Counted from the first letter of the stretch, positions 1 through 7,490 are shown. The stretch: 15,193 nucleotides of DNA from an uncultured Ruminococcus sp. (GCA_902773065.1 CACYDD010000112.1:1-15193), one strand, 5' to 3'. Notes: generated from the sequence alone by a model not told the origin. Translations and numbers: made by a program.

Positions 1-1702
1 CTACATCGCCTGTCTGAGGAGCATCAGTTGTTGTTATGCCAGCACCTGTGCCTGTGCCAGCACCTGTGCCAGTACCAGTGCCTGTACCTGCATCTGTGTC
101 GTTGTCGCCGCCGATTGTTTCTGTATCTTCGCTGCTTTCGTCAACATCGTCACCGGCATTTTCATCGTCATCGCTTGCCTTAACATCAAGATTTTTGTCA
201 AGATCATCCGCGCCAAATTTCTCAGACTCGAACGGACCGTCATAATCAGCCCAAGAACCTGTTTCTACGCCGTCTACAGCGTATGTATACTTAAGTGAGT
301 TAGCACCCTTGCCGACAACAGTAGCTACAGCATCAGCATTTACAGAATAAATCTGACCGCCGTTTACATCAGCATTATATTTAATATCTTCTGTCTGATA
401 AGCTGTGAAAGCAGGATCTCTTCCTTCATCCTTAGCAGCATTATACTCAGCAACAACTTCAGGATCGCTGTAGCCGTTGTTGAAGATGATGGTTGTAGCA
501 CCTACAGGCTTAAGAACTCTCCAGTAATCTGTGCCTTCGATCTGCTCCAAAGCAGTACCCGGCCAGCTTTCCTGATTGTTATAGCTACGTCCGAGTACGT
601 CTGTGATATTAACATAACCATCTACGCCTTCTTCTGTACCGAACCAGTAAGCGTAAACCTTATCCCACTGTGTGTTTGTGTTGTCGAAGAATACATAGTC
701 CTCAACCTTTGTTTCGTAAGCAGGAACTTCCTCTACTGTTGATTTCTCATCTTCACTTGTAGACTCAGTGGAAGATTCTGTTGAGGACTCCTCTGTTGAA
801 GACTCCTCTGTCTTAGTCTCAATGCTTGTATCTACAAACTTATAAACACCGTCTGCATCTGTGTAGCTGTAAGAAATCGGCCATACTGTGTAATCTGCAC
901 CATTTGTGCTGAAATATACAGTTATATCCTTTGCATCCTCAGTCAGGATAATATTTGTCTGGCTGTTGTATGTGCGGACATAGTCTGCTTCATAAGCACC
1001 CCAACTGTCATGCCAAGCAGCTTTTGTATCGTCAGGATACTGTTCTTTGCTCTGAGCCACATTAGCACGAACCTTGAACTGATCATCTTTTTTGAGATCG
1101 CCGATTTTAGCTGTGAAAACGCCATCGCCGTCTTCATCTGCCAAAGCCACATCACTGTCATCGGTCCAGCCGGTGAAAGAGCCTACAACACCAAAAGCTT
1201 TCGGTCCTTTATAATTTTCGTCTCCTGTGCCTTCTTCAAGTGCATAATATTTTACAGCCCAAAGGTTAGGATCAGTTCCGGTCGTATCAAGAGATACATA
1301 AACTGTTGACTTATTATTAATTTCTATCTTCGCATTTGTCTGGCTGTTGAATGTACGCTCAAAATCAGGCTCGTAAGTGCCCCAGCTGTCTCTCCAAGCA
1401 GCATTGTCATCATCAGGATAAGTTGTCGGATTAGTAGCTGCATCTGCACGAACTTTGAATTCATATGTGCCGGCTTCTACATTCTTGATAGCTGCGGTAT
1501 ATATACCGTCACCATCATCATCTGTGAGCGTTGCATAATCTGTTGCCCAACCGTCAAATCCGCCAATAACCGTAAACACGTGCTCTTTCGGATCGTACTT
1601 TTCGTCTGCCGGAATTGTATCACGAGCTGAAACAGAAACAGCAGCCATTGAGCTGACAAGACCAGCAACGAGTGCAATACCGATAATCTTTTTCGTCTGC
1701 AT
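1..1702 (-). CDS. Secreted cell-surface starch-binding-type protein (partial, C-terminus beyond window)
   Basis: Seen: 567 codons are visible, starting at ATG 1702 behind AGGAGG with 9-nt spacing; the frame is open to the window edge. Residues 1-26 form a signal peptide. Two related modules follow, about residues 41-155 and 168-280. Each has a V(I/V)GxFxGW strand, a DxDGDG turn and a DSWGxYE...RTxNSQTN motif. Residues 287-326 are an acidic Ser/Thr/Glu linker. Residues 334-410 resemble CBM26 (KVYAYW, SWPGTALEQ, IIFNNG). Residues 539-556 are a Gly-Thr/Gly-Ala stalk, followed by APQTGD, which looks like the start of a sortase-type anchor. Known: CBM26 binds starch, and the tandem modules recall the X25/SusE-like domains of amylolytic proteins. 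Inference: an exported protein that holds starch at the cell surface, as in Ruminococcus bromii. No glycoside hydrolase domain is visible, so it is probably a binding protein and not an enzyme. Confidence 0.85.
   Translation of the reverse strand, partial: MQTKKIIGIALVAGLVSSMAAVSVSARDTIPADEKYDPKEHVFTVIGGFDGWATDYATLTDDDGDGIYTAAIKNVEAGTYEFKVRADAATNPTTYPDDDNAAWRDSWGTYEPDFERTFNSQTNAKIEINNKSTVYVSLDTTGTDPNLWAVKYYALEEGTGDENYKGPKAFGVVGSFTGWTDDSDVALADEDGDGVFTAKIGDLKKDDQFKVRANVAQSKEQYPDDTKAAWHDSWGAYEADYVRTYNSQTNIILTEDAKDITVYFSTNGADYTVWPISYSYTDADGVYKFVDTSIETKTEESSTEESSTESSTESTSEDEKSTVEEVPAYETKVEDYVFFDNTNTQWDKVYAYWFGTEEGVDGYVNITDVLGRSYNNQESWPGTALEQIEGTDYWRVLKPVGATTIIFNNGYSDPEVVAEYNAAKDEGRDPAFTAYQTEDIKYNADVNGGQIYSVNADAVATVVGKGANSLKYTYAVDGVETGSWADYDGPFESEKFGADDLDKNLDVKASDDDENAGDDVDESSEDTETIGGDNDTDAGTGTGTGTGAGTGTGAGITTTDAPQTGDV
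36..98. repeat. Imperfect hexamer tandem repeat encoding the Gly-Thr/Gly-Ala stalk
   Basis: About ten imperfect 6-bp units (CCTGTG, CCAGCA, CCAGTA) sit inside the 3' part of the surface-protein gene. On the coding strand they read as alternating Gly-Thr and Gly-Ala codons. The unit is a multiple of three, so copy-number change would lengthen or shorten the stalk without shifting the frame. Confidence 0.7.
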
Positions 1703-1782
1703 AATTATCTTCCTCCTAAAAAAAAATTAAATTTCATAAAACCGTCGAAAGCGCAAACTCACACAGTTTTAATCTTTCCTTG

Positions 1783-1811
1783 ATTATACAACCAATTCCC
1801 CAAAATTGCAA
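1783..1811 (-). promoter_or_regulatory. Sigma-A-type promoter for the surface protein at 1-1702
   Basis: Reading the minus strand, TTGCAA (1811-1806) and a perfect TATAAT (1788-1783) are separated by 17 bp. The predicted transcript start is near 1776, giving a leader of about 75 nt before the ATG. Confidence 0.75.
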
Positions 1812-2013
1812 GCAAAAAGTATCATAATTTTATTTTTTAATTTCCATATATGACAGATTTTGTGTATTTTGCCGAAATATTAATTTTATATTTTTCTGCC
1901 GGAAATAATTATCCATCAGTTATTGTGCATTATTTACTATTTTCACTTAAATTTATTGTTTATTTTACCTTTTCGGTTTATTATAAATTTATTATAATTT
2001 TATAATCCGGATT

Positions 2014-2046
2014 CTTGAAAACCCCACTTTTCAAGCCCTTTTTTAT
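2014..2046 (+). terminator. Terminator-like hairpin with no upstream gene to terminate
   Basis: CTTGAAAA (2014-2021) and TTTTCAAG (2028-2035) form a perfect 8-bp stem with a 6-nt loop, followed by CCC and a run of T. It has the form of an intrinsic terminator on the plus strand, but no plus-strand gene precedes it. It may insulate the downstream promoter or be chance in A/T-rich DNA. Confidence 0.35.
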
Positions 2047-2064
2047 ATCCTTTTTGTAAAAACA

Positions 2065-2092
2065 TTGACTTTTATACATTTTGTTATATAAT
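2065..2092 (+). promoter_or_regulatory. Sigma-A-type promoter for the zinc-ribbon protein
   Basis: TTGACT (2065-2070) and a perfect TATAAT (2087-2092) are 16 bp apart. The start of transcription would fall near 2099, about 50 nt before the ATG at 2149. Confidence 0.75.
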
Positions 2093-2148
2093 GAGTATAA
2101 TTAAAAACAATCAATCACTATAAAAGATTTAAAACGGAGAAATACTAT

Positions 2149-2670
2149 ATGAGATATTGTACAAGATGTAAAAAGATTTATGTAACGGAAAATGAGAATG
2201 AAAAATGTATTGTCTGCGGTAAAAAGACAATCAACGACCCGAATTATTATTCACCGGTCAAAATCATTACTGCCAACGGTTTTGAACTGGAGAGAATATG
2301 CGCAGCACTGGACAGCGAGGGCATACCATATAATTACCAGCAGGTGAGAAAGGACACGGGCATCCAGATCCTCAATTCCGCACCGCCCGAAAACTGTGAT
2401 TTGTTTGTGCCGCTCAGTGCCTATGAAAAAGCACAGGATATTCTCGTAGGGATAGGTGCTATAAACGAGGAAGATCTTTCTGAAATTGACGAGAACAGCA
2501 AAAATCAGCTCAAAAATGCACAAAAAAAAGCCGACGAGGAAGAACTGACACCGCGAAAAGCAAGTCTTGTACGTTTCTTTTCGGCAATCGCCTTTCTTGT
2601 TATCATTGCAGGTGTTGTTTTTTTCGCAGATTTTCTGGTAGAGCTTGTCAAAAAACTTTTCGGAGCATAA
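2149..2670 (+). CDS. Zinc-ribbon / DUF2007-like membrane protein
   Basis: Seen: 173 aa, ATG start behind CGGAG. Cys4, Cys7, Cys20 and Cys23 form a CxxC...CxxC zinc ribbon. Residues 36-100 (IITANGFELERICAALDSEG, then FVPLSAYEKAQDIL) match the style of the DUF2007 'putative signal-transducing protein' fold. A charged helical stretch follows (about 105-137), and residues 141-163 are a single membrane helix close to the C-terminus. There is no signal peptide, so the zinc ribbon and DUF2007 part should face the cytoplasm. Known: DUF2007 proteins are small, often joined to a zinc ribbon, and poorly characterised. It has its own promoter and appears monocistronic. The exact function is unknown. Confidence 0.85.
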   Translation: MRYCTRCKKIYVTENENEKCIVCGKKTINDPNYYSPVKIITANGFELERICAALDSEGIPYNYQQVRKDTGIQILNSAPPENCDLFVPLSAYEKAQDILVGIGAINEEDLSEIDENSKNQLKNAQKKADEEELTPRKASLVRFFSAIAFLVIIAGVVFFADFLVELVKKLFGA

Positions 2671-2714
2671 AACAAACACCGTGCCAACGATCTGCCGACA
2701 CAGTGTCTTTGTTT
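2670..2714 (+). terminator. Weak putative terminator after the zinc-ribbon gene
   Basis: AAACAAA (2670-2676) plus CAC can pair with GTG plus TTTGTTT (2703-2714), with a small bulge. The stem overlaps the stop codon. There is no clean T tract after it, so the call is tentative. Confidence 0.35.
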
Positions 2715-2768
2715 AATATAATAAGGTTAAAATAGAAGGATAAGTTTCAATCAGCAGACAACCTGCTA

Positions 2769-2789
2769 CCTTCACCCTTCACCCTTCAC
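2769..2789. repeat. Three tandem copies of a 7-bp unit (CCTTCAC)
   Basis: Three exact copies of CCTTCAC lie just downstream of the DUF1540-like gene (minus strand), between two convergent genes. The unit is not a multiple of three and is not coding. No role can be assigned. Confidence 0.7.
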
Positions 2790-2796
2790 CCTGATT

Positions 2797-2961
2797 TCAG
2801 CCTTTATATTGGAAAGACATACAGTCAACGCACTGCTCCTGTGTCGGGTGAGATTCGTGTGTTCCGATCTGAACAGTGTTGAGAGAACAGTAATCGCAGC
2901 CGCTGCAGTGGTATTTACATTCTGAAACGGTACATTCTATACTTTTATTTGGATTATCCAT
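2797..2961 (-). CDS. Small Cys-rich DUF1540-like protein (54 aa)
   Basis: Seen: ATG at 2961 behind AGGAGG with 8-nt spacing; 54 codons ending in TGA. There are seven cysteines: ECTVSECKYHCSGCDYC near the N-terminus and QCVDC near the C-terminus. Known: DUF1540 domains share a CxVxxCxYN...C pattern and are presumed metal-binding; they are common in Firmicutes, including sporeformers. Here the Asn of CxYN is His. A possible -10 (TATAAT on the minus strand, 3003-2998) lies about 40 nt upstream, without a clear -35. Function is unknown; a metal-binding role is inferred only from the cysteine spacing. Confidence 0.8.
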   Translation of the reverse strand: MDNPNKSIECTVSECKYHCSGCDYCSLNTVQIGTHESHPTQEQCVDCMSFQYKG

Positions 2962-3545
2962 GATTCATTCCTCCTGTTGTTTCCGCTTTCTGCGGTAATT
3001 ATATTGTAACCCGTTTTCTTTCGGAATATACGTTTTAAATAATTGCTCATTGCAAATTGGTTATATAATGTAAGAAAATTTTTCACCGGGTGCTTGCAGT
3101 ATCGAAAAGTGCAGATTTTGAATTAGTTTTGGTAAATTTGCACAACAAAAAGAAAAAACGATAACAAGATTTTGATTTATATTTCAAATCTGTAACCATT
3201 CGTAAACACTAACGCCGAATTTTATACTTTTATTTTTTAATTATTTGTGTAAAAATACCAATATTTTTGTTCTTTTAATACAATAAAACCCTTTTGAATT
3301 ATATTTTAAATTTATTTTTTCGGTCAAATTGCACAAATTTGTTTTTCGTTTCATACAGAATCATGAGTGCTTTGGGGAATTTTCTATGTTTTTTATTCCG
3401 CAATCGCCTTAATTTCACAAATTGACATAATTTTTCAAAAAATCCGTCTTGATTTTTACAATCAAACATAGTATAATACATGGTAACGAAACTTTTATAG
3501 GGAGTTTCATATTTATCTATTATTTTTTTAGGAGGATTAATTAAG
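2962..3545. other. Long A/T-rich divergent intergenic region
   Basis: This 584-bp region contains a possible minus-strand -10 at 2998-3003 for the small Cys-rich gene and a good plus-strand promoter at 3449-3477 for the surface protein. Between 3070 and 3440 it is strongly A/T-rich with no convincing gene, RNA or repeat. A second TATAAT at 3065-3070 (plus) has only a poor -35. Confidence 0.55.
3449..3477 (+). promoter_or_regulatory. Sigma-A-type promoter for the second surface protein
   Basis: TTGATT (3449-3454) and perfect TATAAT (3472-3477) are 17 bp apart. The transcript would start near 3484, giving a leader of about 60 nt with AGGAGG at 3530-3535 before the ATG at 3546. Confidence 0.75.
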
Positions 3546-4331
3546 ATGAAAAGTTCAAAGATTCTTAAAGTTGTGATCGCATCTTCTCTCGTAGCTTCTC
3601 TCGCTGCTACAGCTGCTGTCAGTGCAAATGCTGCCGGTATCGCAAAAATTGAAGATATCAAAGATCACAAAGTAGGCGTTGTAGGTAGTTTCAACGACTG
3701 GAGTACTGAGGGCGAAATTGCACTCACAGACAACGGCAGCGGTGTTTATGAAGGCGTTGTTGAAATCGAAAAAGTTACCAAAGAAATGGTAGTTGAGGCT
3801 ACAGCCGATGACGGTAACGGTGCACAGGTCAAGACCGGCAAAAAGGGTATCACATTCAAGGTTCGTCTTGATGGCGACTGGACAGACAGCTGGGGCGATT
3901 ATGAGCCTGCTTATGTACGTACATGGAACAGCCAGACAAACTGCTGTGTAGAAGCAGCTGAAGGCGACCATGTTAAGATCACTGTAAAGCTCGATACAAC
4001 AAAGAACCATCCTGATGCTGTTGCAGCAGGCGAAGTTGAAGCAGACGAGATCGACTATACACTGATCCCGGTAGAGTATTCTGTTGAGAAGGTTGAGGAC
4101 GCTGCTCCTGCTGCAGATCCGGAACCGGCAGCTCAGACTCCTGCTACAACAACTACTGACACCTCTAACGATGCTACAGCCGCTGCAACACCGGCAAGCA
4201 CATCTACAGATTCCGACACAACAACACCTGCTACAGGCGACACAACTTCTGCAATCGCTCTCGTAGCTGTTGTTCTTGCTTCTCTCGGCACAGCTGTTGT
4301 TATGACTAAGAAAGCTTCTGCTAAAGACTGA
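3546..4331 (+). CDS. Secreted, wall-anchored-type protein with one starch-binding-type module
   Basis: Seen: 261 aa, ATG behind AGGAGG. Residues 1-29 are a signal peptide with a likely Ala-X-Ala cleavage site. Residues 42-180 form one copy of the module found twice in the protein at 1-1702: VGVVGSFNDW, a DNGSGVYEG turn, FKVRLDG, and the motif at residues 114-132 (DSWGxYE...RTxNSQTN). Residues 183-226 are a Pro/Ala/Thr/Asp-rich linker. TPATG (227-231) is followed by D, a hydrophobic helix (233-253) and KKASAK, the layout of a sortase sorting signal with a non-LPxTG motif. Inference: a surface starch-binding or adhesion protein related to its neighbour. No catalytic domain is visible. The 3' end faces the phage-type cassette and shares its terminator. 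Confidence 0.85.
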   Translation: MKSSKILKVVIASSLVASLAATAAVSANAAGIAKIEDIKDHKVGVVGSFNDWSTEGEIALTDNGSGVYEGVVEIEKVTKEMVVEATADDGNGAQVKTGKKGITFKVRLDGDWTDSWGDYEPAYVRTWNSQTNCCVEAAEGDHVKITVKLDTTKNHPDAVAAGEVEADEIDYTLIPVEYSVEKVEDAAPAADPEPAAQTPATTTTDTSNDATAAATPASTSTDSDTTTPATGDTTSAIALVAVVLASLGTAVVMTKKASAKD

Positions 4332-4365
4332 TTTTTAAAGTCAGATAATTTAATGAACCAAAAAT

Positions 4366-4404
4366 AAGACAGACTGTCTGCGTATTGCAGACAGTCTGTC
4401 TTTT
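4366..4404. terminator. Strong bidirectional terminator between surface gene and phage cassette
   Basis: A perfect 16-bp stem (4366-4381 with 4387-4402) has a 5-nt loop GTATT. It is followed by TTTT on the plus strand and TTATTTTT on the minus strand, so it can end both convergent transcripts. The last cassette gene's stop codon (4403-4405) directly abuts the stem. Confidence 0.9.
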
Positions 4405-4867
4405 ATACCATGTTGAACTGTAGTGTTGTACTGACAGGACAAAACTTTTTCATCTGTTCGGTGATAATCTCCTTCTGATCGGCTGTCAGTGAATCCGTAC
4501 AGTTAAAAATTAACTTTCCCGGTTCATCACTGAATGTACCATGAATATTGAATATGCCGCATATTTTATCAAAATCTTTCATGCGGCTGTCACTGTTAGT
4601 GATCTGAAGTGTACTCATGATACTGTTTCTTCTGCCGCTGAGACTCTGATCCATATTGCATACCGCCATCATATCCTCATAGTTTTTCAGGCCGAAATCC
4701 TCCGCCGTTGAAACAAAGCATTCCTTTAACAATGTATCAAGCTTCTCATAGATCAGGTCAAATCCCTCCGCATATGCCATAAGTTCGGCATATTCCTTTG
4801 TTCCTTCCTGTAAATCATAAATTCCCAAAGCGGAAAGCTTATTGTATAATGATTCAAACGCTGTCAT
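4403..4867 (-). CDS. YmfQ/XkdU-like (DUF2313-type) tail-end baseplate protein
   Basis: Seen: 154 aa, ATG at 4867 behind AAGGGGGCAG, 12 nt after the J gene. The protein is soluble and helical at the N-terminus; LSGRRNSIMSTL fits the RR-containing helix of this family, and the C-terminal part ends in a short beta region. Known: in Mu (gp48), PBSX (XkdU) and P2-like systems a protein of this size follows baseplate J and links the baseplate wedge to fibres. The position is the main support. It is the last gene of the cassette: no fibre, chaperone, holin or lysin gene follows, and its stop codon touches the terminator stem. Confidence 0.7.
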   Translation of the reverse strand: MTAFESLYNKLSALGIYDLQEGTKEYAELMAYAEGFDLIYEKLDTLLKECFVSTAEDFGLKNYEDMMAVCNMDQSLSGRRNSIMSTLQITNSDSRMKDFDKICGIFNIHGTFSDEPGKLIFNCTDSLTADQKEIITEQMKKFCPVSTTLQFNMV

Positions 4868-4879
4868 TTTACTGCCCCC

Positions 4880-5932
4880 TTATATTTTTCTGCTGACGCT
4901 AAGATTCATAAGACGAAGCAGCTGCAAACTCTGGGCGGTTTTATCCTCAGCATCAACAAATTCATAATTTCTGACACCGTCAACATTGATGATCCTGCTG
5001 CCGATCTCGGCAAGGATCGCATCCTGCCCTACCGAAAGATCCAGAAAATAGTTTCTCACGGCATTTTCAACCTTTGCAATCACATCACTCACCACATAAC
5101 CGCTTTTGATCGATATACGAACATTCAGATCCATATTGATAACTGCTGCATTATATACCCGGATCTCTGTTCCCGGTATCTTATTCTCGTTCAGCAGTGT
5201 CTGGATCTGAACGATCGCATTACTGCTTACCATTTCTCCTCTTCCGGCAACATATACACTCAGTGAATTTGTATTCTCCCCTCCGAACGACACCGACTGT
5301 ACCCCATCCACAGACATAGCAAGAGAACGGTAAAACGCCAGATTGGCACCGTTAGGGATATTTTTCATGCTTTCTGCAATTCTTTTTCTCAGTGCTTCAT
5401 CGCTTTCATCATCCGTTCCTCCCAAAAACACGGATGTGTTGCTGATCCCGAGTCCGATCGAAAAATAAGTCACGATCGTTGTCACTTCATCCAGACCGAC
5501 ATTGTATTCACTGCCGCTTTTTTCTGCTTCTACCTCAACGAATGTATACCCTGTTCCCTTGTAGATAATCACTTCTTCTGTTGAAATGAAATTCAGCCTG
5601 CCATCCCATGTTGTAAAAATCGTTCCCATTGGTATGACAATATCATATTCAACAGGAACATCCACCTTGAGCAGCAAAGCACCCGATGCTTTTTTACCTC
5701 GAAATCTTTCCAGTCCTCTTTGTGCGGCATGCTTGTCAAGCTCCTCTCCTGTTGCAGTAGAAGCAAACATCTGCCGCTTCAGCCAGTCAATATTTGTCTC
5801 CAGCGAAAAAATCTCTCCTGCCAGAAGCCTTAATTTGATCCCCGAATCACTCATCCGTTCCGCTTCTTCTCCTGCAAGCTCATAATATTTGTCACTCATT
5901 CTTTCCAGTATTTCATCATAGCTGTATGCCAT
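4880..5932 (-). CDS. Baseplate J-like protein
   Basis: Seen: start chosen at ATG 5932 (MAYSYDEILERM), because GGAGGGAGAAA lies just before it; an upstream in-frame ATG at 5971 lacks this and would lengthen the overlap. The protein has 350 aa. It includes EELDKHAAQRGLERFRGKKA, IPMGTIFTT, and GGTDDESDEALRKRIAES, which are typical baseplate J landmarks, then VDGVQSVSFGGEN and a C-terminal DGVRNYEF region. Known: J proteins (P2 gpJ, Mu gp47, T4 gp6 family) form the wedge ring that surrounds the hub in contractile tails. The start overlaps the end of the gp25-like gene by 17 nt, suggesting coupled translation. Confidence 0.92.
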   Translation of the reverse strand: MAYSYDEILERMSDKYYELAGEEAERMSDSGIKLRLLAGEIFSLETNIDWLKRQMFASTATGEELDKHAAQRGLERFRGKKASGALLLKVDVPVEYDIVIPMGTIFTTWDGRLNFISTEEVIIYKGTGYTFVEVEAEKSGSEYNVGLDEVTTIVTYFSIGLGISNTSVFLGGTDDESDEALRKRIAESMKNIPNGANLAFYRSLAMSVDGVQSVSFGGENTNSLSVYVAGRGEMVSSNAIVQIQTLLNENKIPGTEIRVYNAAVINMDLNVRISIKSGYVVSDVIAKVENAVRNYFLDLSVGQDAILAEIGSRIINVDGVRNYEFVDAEDKTAQSLQLLRLMNLSVSRKI

Positions 5933-6218
5933 TTTCTCCCTCCTGTAAATCAAACTCATATTCTTTTCCATAAATTTCTGTTTTCACTCTGATTTTCTCT
6001 TCGCTGACCTCCGCTGATTTCACTTCGCAGAACGGAAATTCCTTTAAAGCTTCTCTTGCACTGATCTCAACAAGTCCGGCTGCGTTTTCCTGGTTTTTGT
6101 CAATCAGGTGAATTCCACTCCCTAATTCCCGGTCATAAATAAATTCACCCCTGTGAGCCGAAAGCATTATGTATATGCCGAGAATGATTTTTGATATTTC
6201 ACTGATGCCGTAATTCAT
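5916..6218 (-). CDS. gp25-like baseplate wedge protein (W / XkdS type)
   Basis: Seen: start chosen at ATG 6218 (MNYGISEISK) with GAGGAGG 6 nt upstream; a longer frame from 6236 would put the start inside the previous gene. The protein has 100 aa. YDRELGSGIHLID fits the Gxx-DPxxGs region near the family's conserved arginine-loop, followed by IREAL-like and alternating beta/alpha segments. Known: gp25/W proteins (Mu gp46, P2 gpW) are about 100-140 aa and help nucleate the sheath in contractile tails. It starts 2 nt after the stop codon of the spike gene and overlaps J. Its presence here without a sheath gene is the notable point. Confidence 0.85.
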   Translation of the reverse strand: MNYGISEISKIILGIYIMLSAHRGEFIYDRELGSGIHLIDKNQENAAGLVEISAREALKEFPFCEVKSAEVSEEKIRVKTEIYGKEYEFDLQEGENGIQL

Positions 6219-6219
6219 A

Positions 6220-6576
6220 TCAGACCTCCTCTTCATTGAGATATAATTTCCCTGTCACACGAATACTTCCGTCTGTTGAAAGTCTGATCGAAGCATGTGT
6301 TCCCGATCTGATCAGAACATCACCTGCTTCAACATCTTTTCCGAAGTATGGTGTGCGTACACCAAGACACATGAGTCCCGATTTTGTGTTGATCACAACA
6401 ACATCATCTTCTGATGCCGGCACACTGACAATACCGGGGGGATTGATCAGCTCACACTGTCTGCTGCCGTCTCCCGAAACAGAAGCAATTCTTGTATCGA
6501 TACCGCTGTTTGATGCTCCGGTATTGATCATACCTTCATCCGTATCCATATACGCAATATTTCTTGAGATCCACAT
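6220..6576 (-). CDS. Baseplate spike / assembly protein V-like (Mu gp45 type), short
   Basis: Seen: 118 aa, ATG 6576 with GGAGG upstream; the start overlaps the hub gene's stop codon (TAATG). The middle has OB-fold-like features (CELINPPGIVSVP, DVVVINTKSGLMCLGVRTP), and the C-terminal half has short repeated beta turns (IRLSTDGSIRVTGKLYLN) as in membrane-piercing spike tips. Known: Mu gp45 and P2 gpV are about 200 aa and form the trimeric central spike. This one is shorter, consistent with a compact version. No metal-binding HxH tip motif is visible. Its position between the hub and gp25-like genes supports the call. Confidence 0.75.
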   Translation of the reverse strand: MWISRNIAYMDTDEGMINTGASNSGIDTRIASVSGDGSRQCELINPPGIVSVPASEDDVVVINTKSGLMCLGVRTPYFGKDVEAGDVLIRSGTHASIRLSTDGSIRVTGKLYLNEEEV

Positions 6577-7490
6577 TATTCTGCCACCTCCGCATAGATT
6601 CTTGTATACTCTCCTTTTGTATGAAGCACAAAATGAAGCTCCTTGATTTTCAGCTTGCTTTTCACTCCCTCAACCGTAAGCTCATCTCCTACTCCGCATG
6701 AGATAATACCGGCATTATCAATAATATAATTTTCATAGTCTTTATCGGTACGGTCAATAATATTCCGTACATAGGGAACTGTTTTTCCCTTGCTGTTGAC
6801 AGCATTTACATACCGTACTCTTCGGATATTGCGTCCGTCAGCTACTTTGCTCTTCATATGGGTATTATATCCTCCGGCATTGTAGGTTCTCGCATAAATA
6901 TCTGAGATCACCGCACTTCTTTTCAGTGATTTGCGGACAGAGATGATATTTTTCCTGCCCAGAAAAACACTGCCGCTTTTCACATCTCCACTGATATCGA
7001 TTACACCGTCAGCAGACACATACGGTTTTACCTTTACGAATTTTTCACAGAAATTCTCCAGAACATCCCACTGACTCATTCCCTTTCTGATCATCAGTTC
7101 ACCATTATAGGAATGATCTGAACCGATATATTTGTGGAATCCCAGCGGCCTGAAATGCCGTTCAAAAATATAGCTCATTGACGGCAGACAATACGTCTGG
7201 GGTAACGCCTCATTATCAAGAAGGATGCTTTCAATACTTCTTGCCTTGAGTTCAAGAAATGATCCGTCCCCCTCAGCGATCTCTGTCTGCTCATCAACAT
7301 ATCCGAAAAATATCATTTCCGCTCCGTTCATCACCTTCACCGAAAGTATTTCGGGAATTCTTCCGCTTACTGCAAAGACTCCCGAAAAACTGTCGGCAGG
7401 TGCTCCTGAAGAAGAGATGATCGTCATATTCAGCGGTTTTGAAAAACTCGTTACCTTTCCTTTGATATCTGTCAATATATATTTCAGCAT
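6576..7490 (-). CDS. Tail hub protein, late control D / gp27-like (XkdQ, Mu gp44 type)
   Basis: Seen: 304 aa, ATG 7490 behind AAAGGAT, overlapping the previous gene by ATGCTGA. An N-terminal barrel region (residues 1-85) contains FFGYVDEQTEI, a central region contains WDVLENFCEKFVKVKPYVSADGVIDI, and the C-terminus has a second barrel ending VLHTKGEYTRIYAEVAE. These are typical of gp27-fold hubs: cysteine-protease-free structural proteins that join the tube to the spike. Known: in PBSX and Mu the hub follows the LysM or DNA_circ protein and precedes the spike, as here. Confidence 0.82.
   Translation of the reverse strand: MLKYILTDIKGKVTSFSKPLNMTIISSSGAPADSFSGVFAVSGRIPEILSVKVMNGAEMIFFGYVDEQTEIAEGDGSFLELKARSIESILLDNEALPQTYCLPSMSYIFERHFRPLGFHKYIGSDHSYNGELMIRKGMSQWDVLENFCEKFVKVKPYVSADGVIDISGDVKSGSVFLGRKNIISVRKSLKRSAVISDIYARTYNAGGYNTHMKSKVADGRNIRRVRYVNAVNSKGKTVPYVRNIIDRTDKDYENYIIDNAGIISCGVGDELTVEGVKSKLKIKELHFVLHTKGEYTRIYAEVAE

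Larger units (their letters stand above)
1703..2148. other. A/T-rich divergent intergenic region
   Basis: This 446-bp gap lies between two divergently transcribed genes. It holds the minus-strand promoter at 1783-1811, the plus-strand promoter at 2065-2092 and a terminator-like hairpin at 2014-2046. The stretch 1812-2010 is extremely A/T-rich and I see no coding region or RNA gene in it. Confidence 0.6.

Noticed and set aside
3043..3070. Plus-strand TTGCTC and TATAAT as a second promoter for the surface gene
   Set aside because: Spacer is only 15 bp and the -35 is weak, while a 17-bp-spaced promoter lies nearer the gene.
3299..3661. 120-aa open frame on the minus strand over the surface-protein promoter and signal peptide
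   Set aside because: It overlaps a good promoter, a ribosome binding site and a clear signal peptide in the other direction; its N-terminus is the mirror of that signal peptide.
3555..4010. 151-aa open frame opposite the second surface protein
   Set aside because: Fully antisense to a well-supported gene, Cys/Phe/Val-rich shadow composition, no start signal.
4366..4404. The 16-bp inverted repeat as a phage attachment site
   Set aside because: Its stem, loop and flanking T runs on both strands are fully explained by a bidirectional terminator, and no second copy was noticed near 14900-15193.
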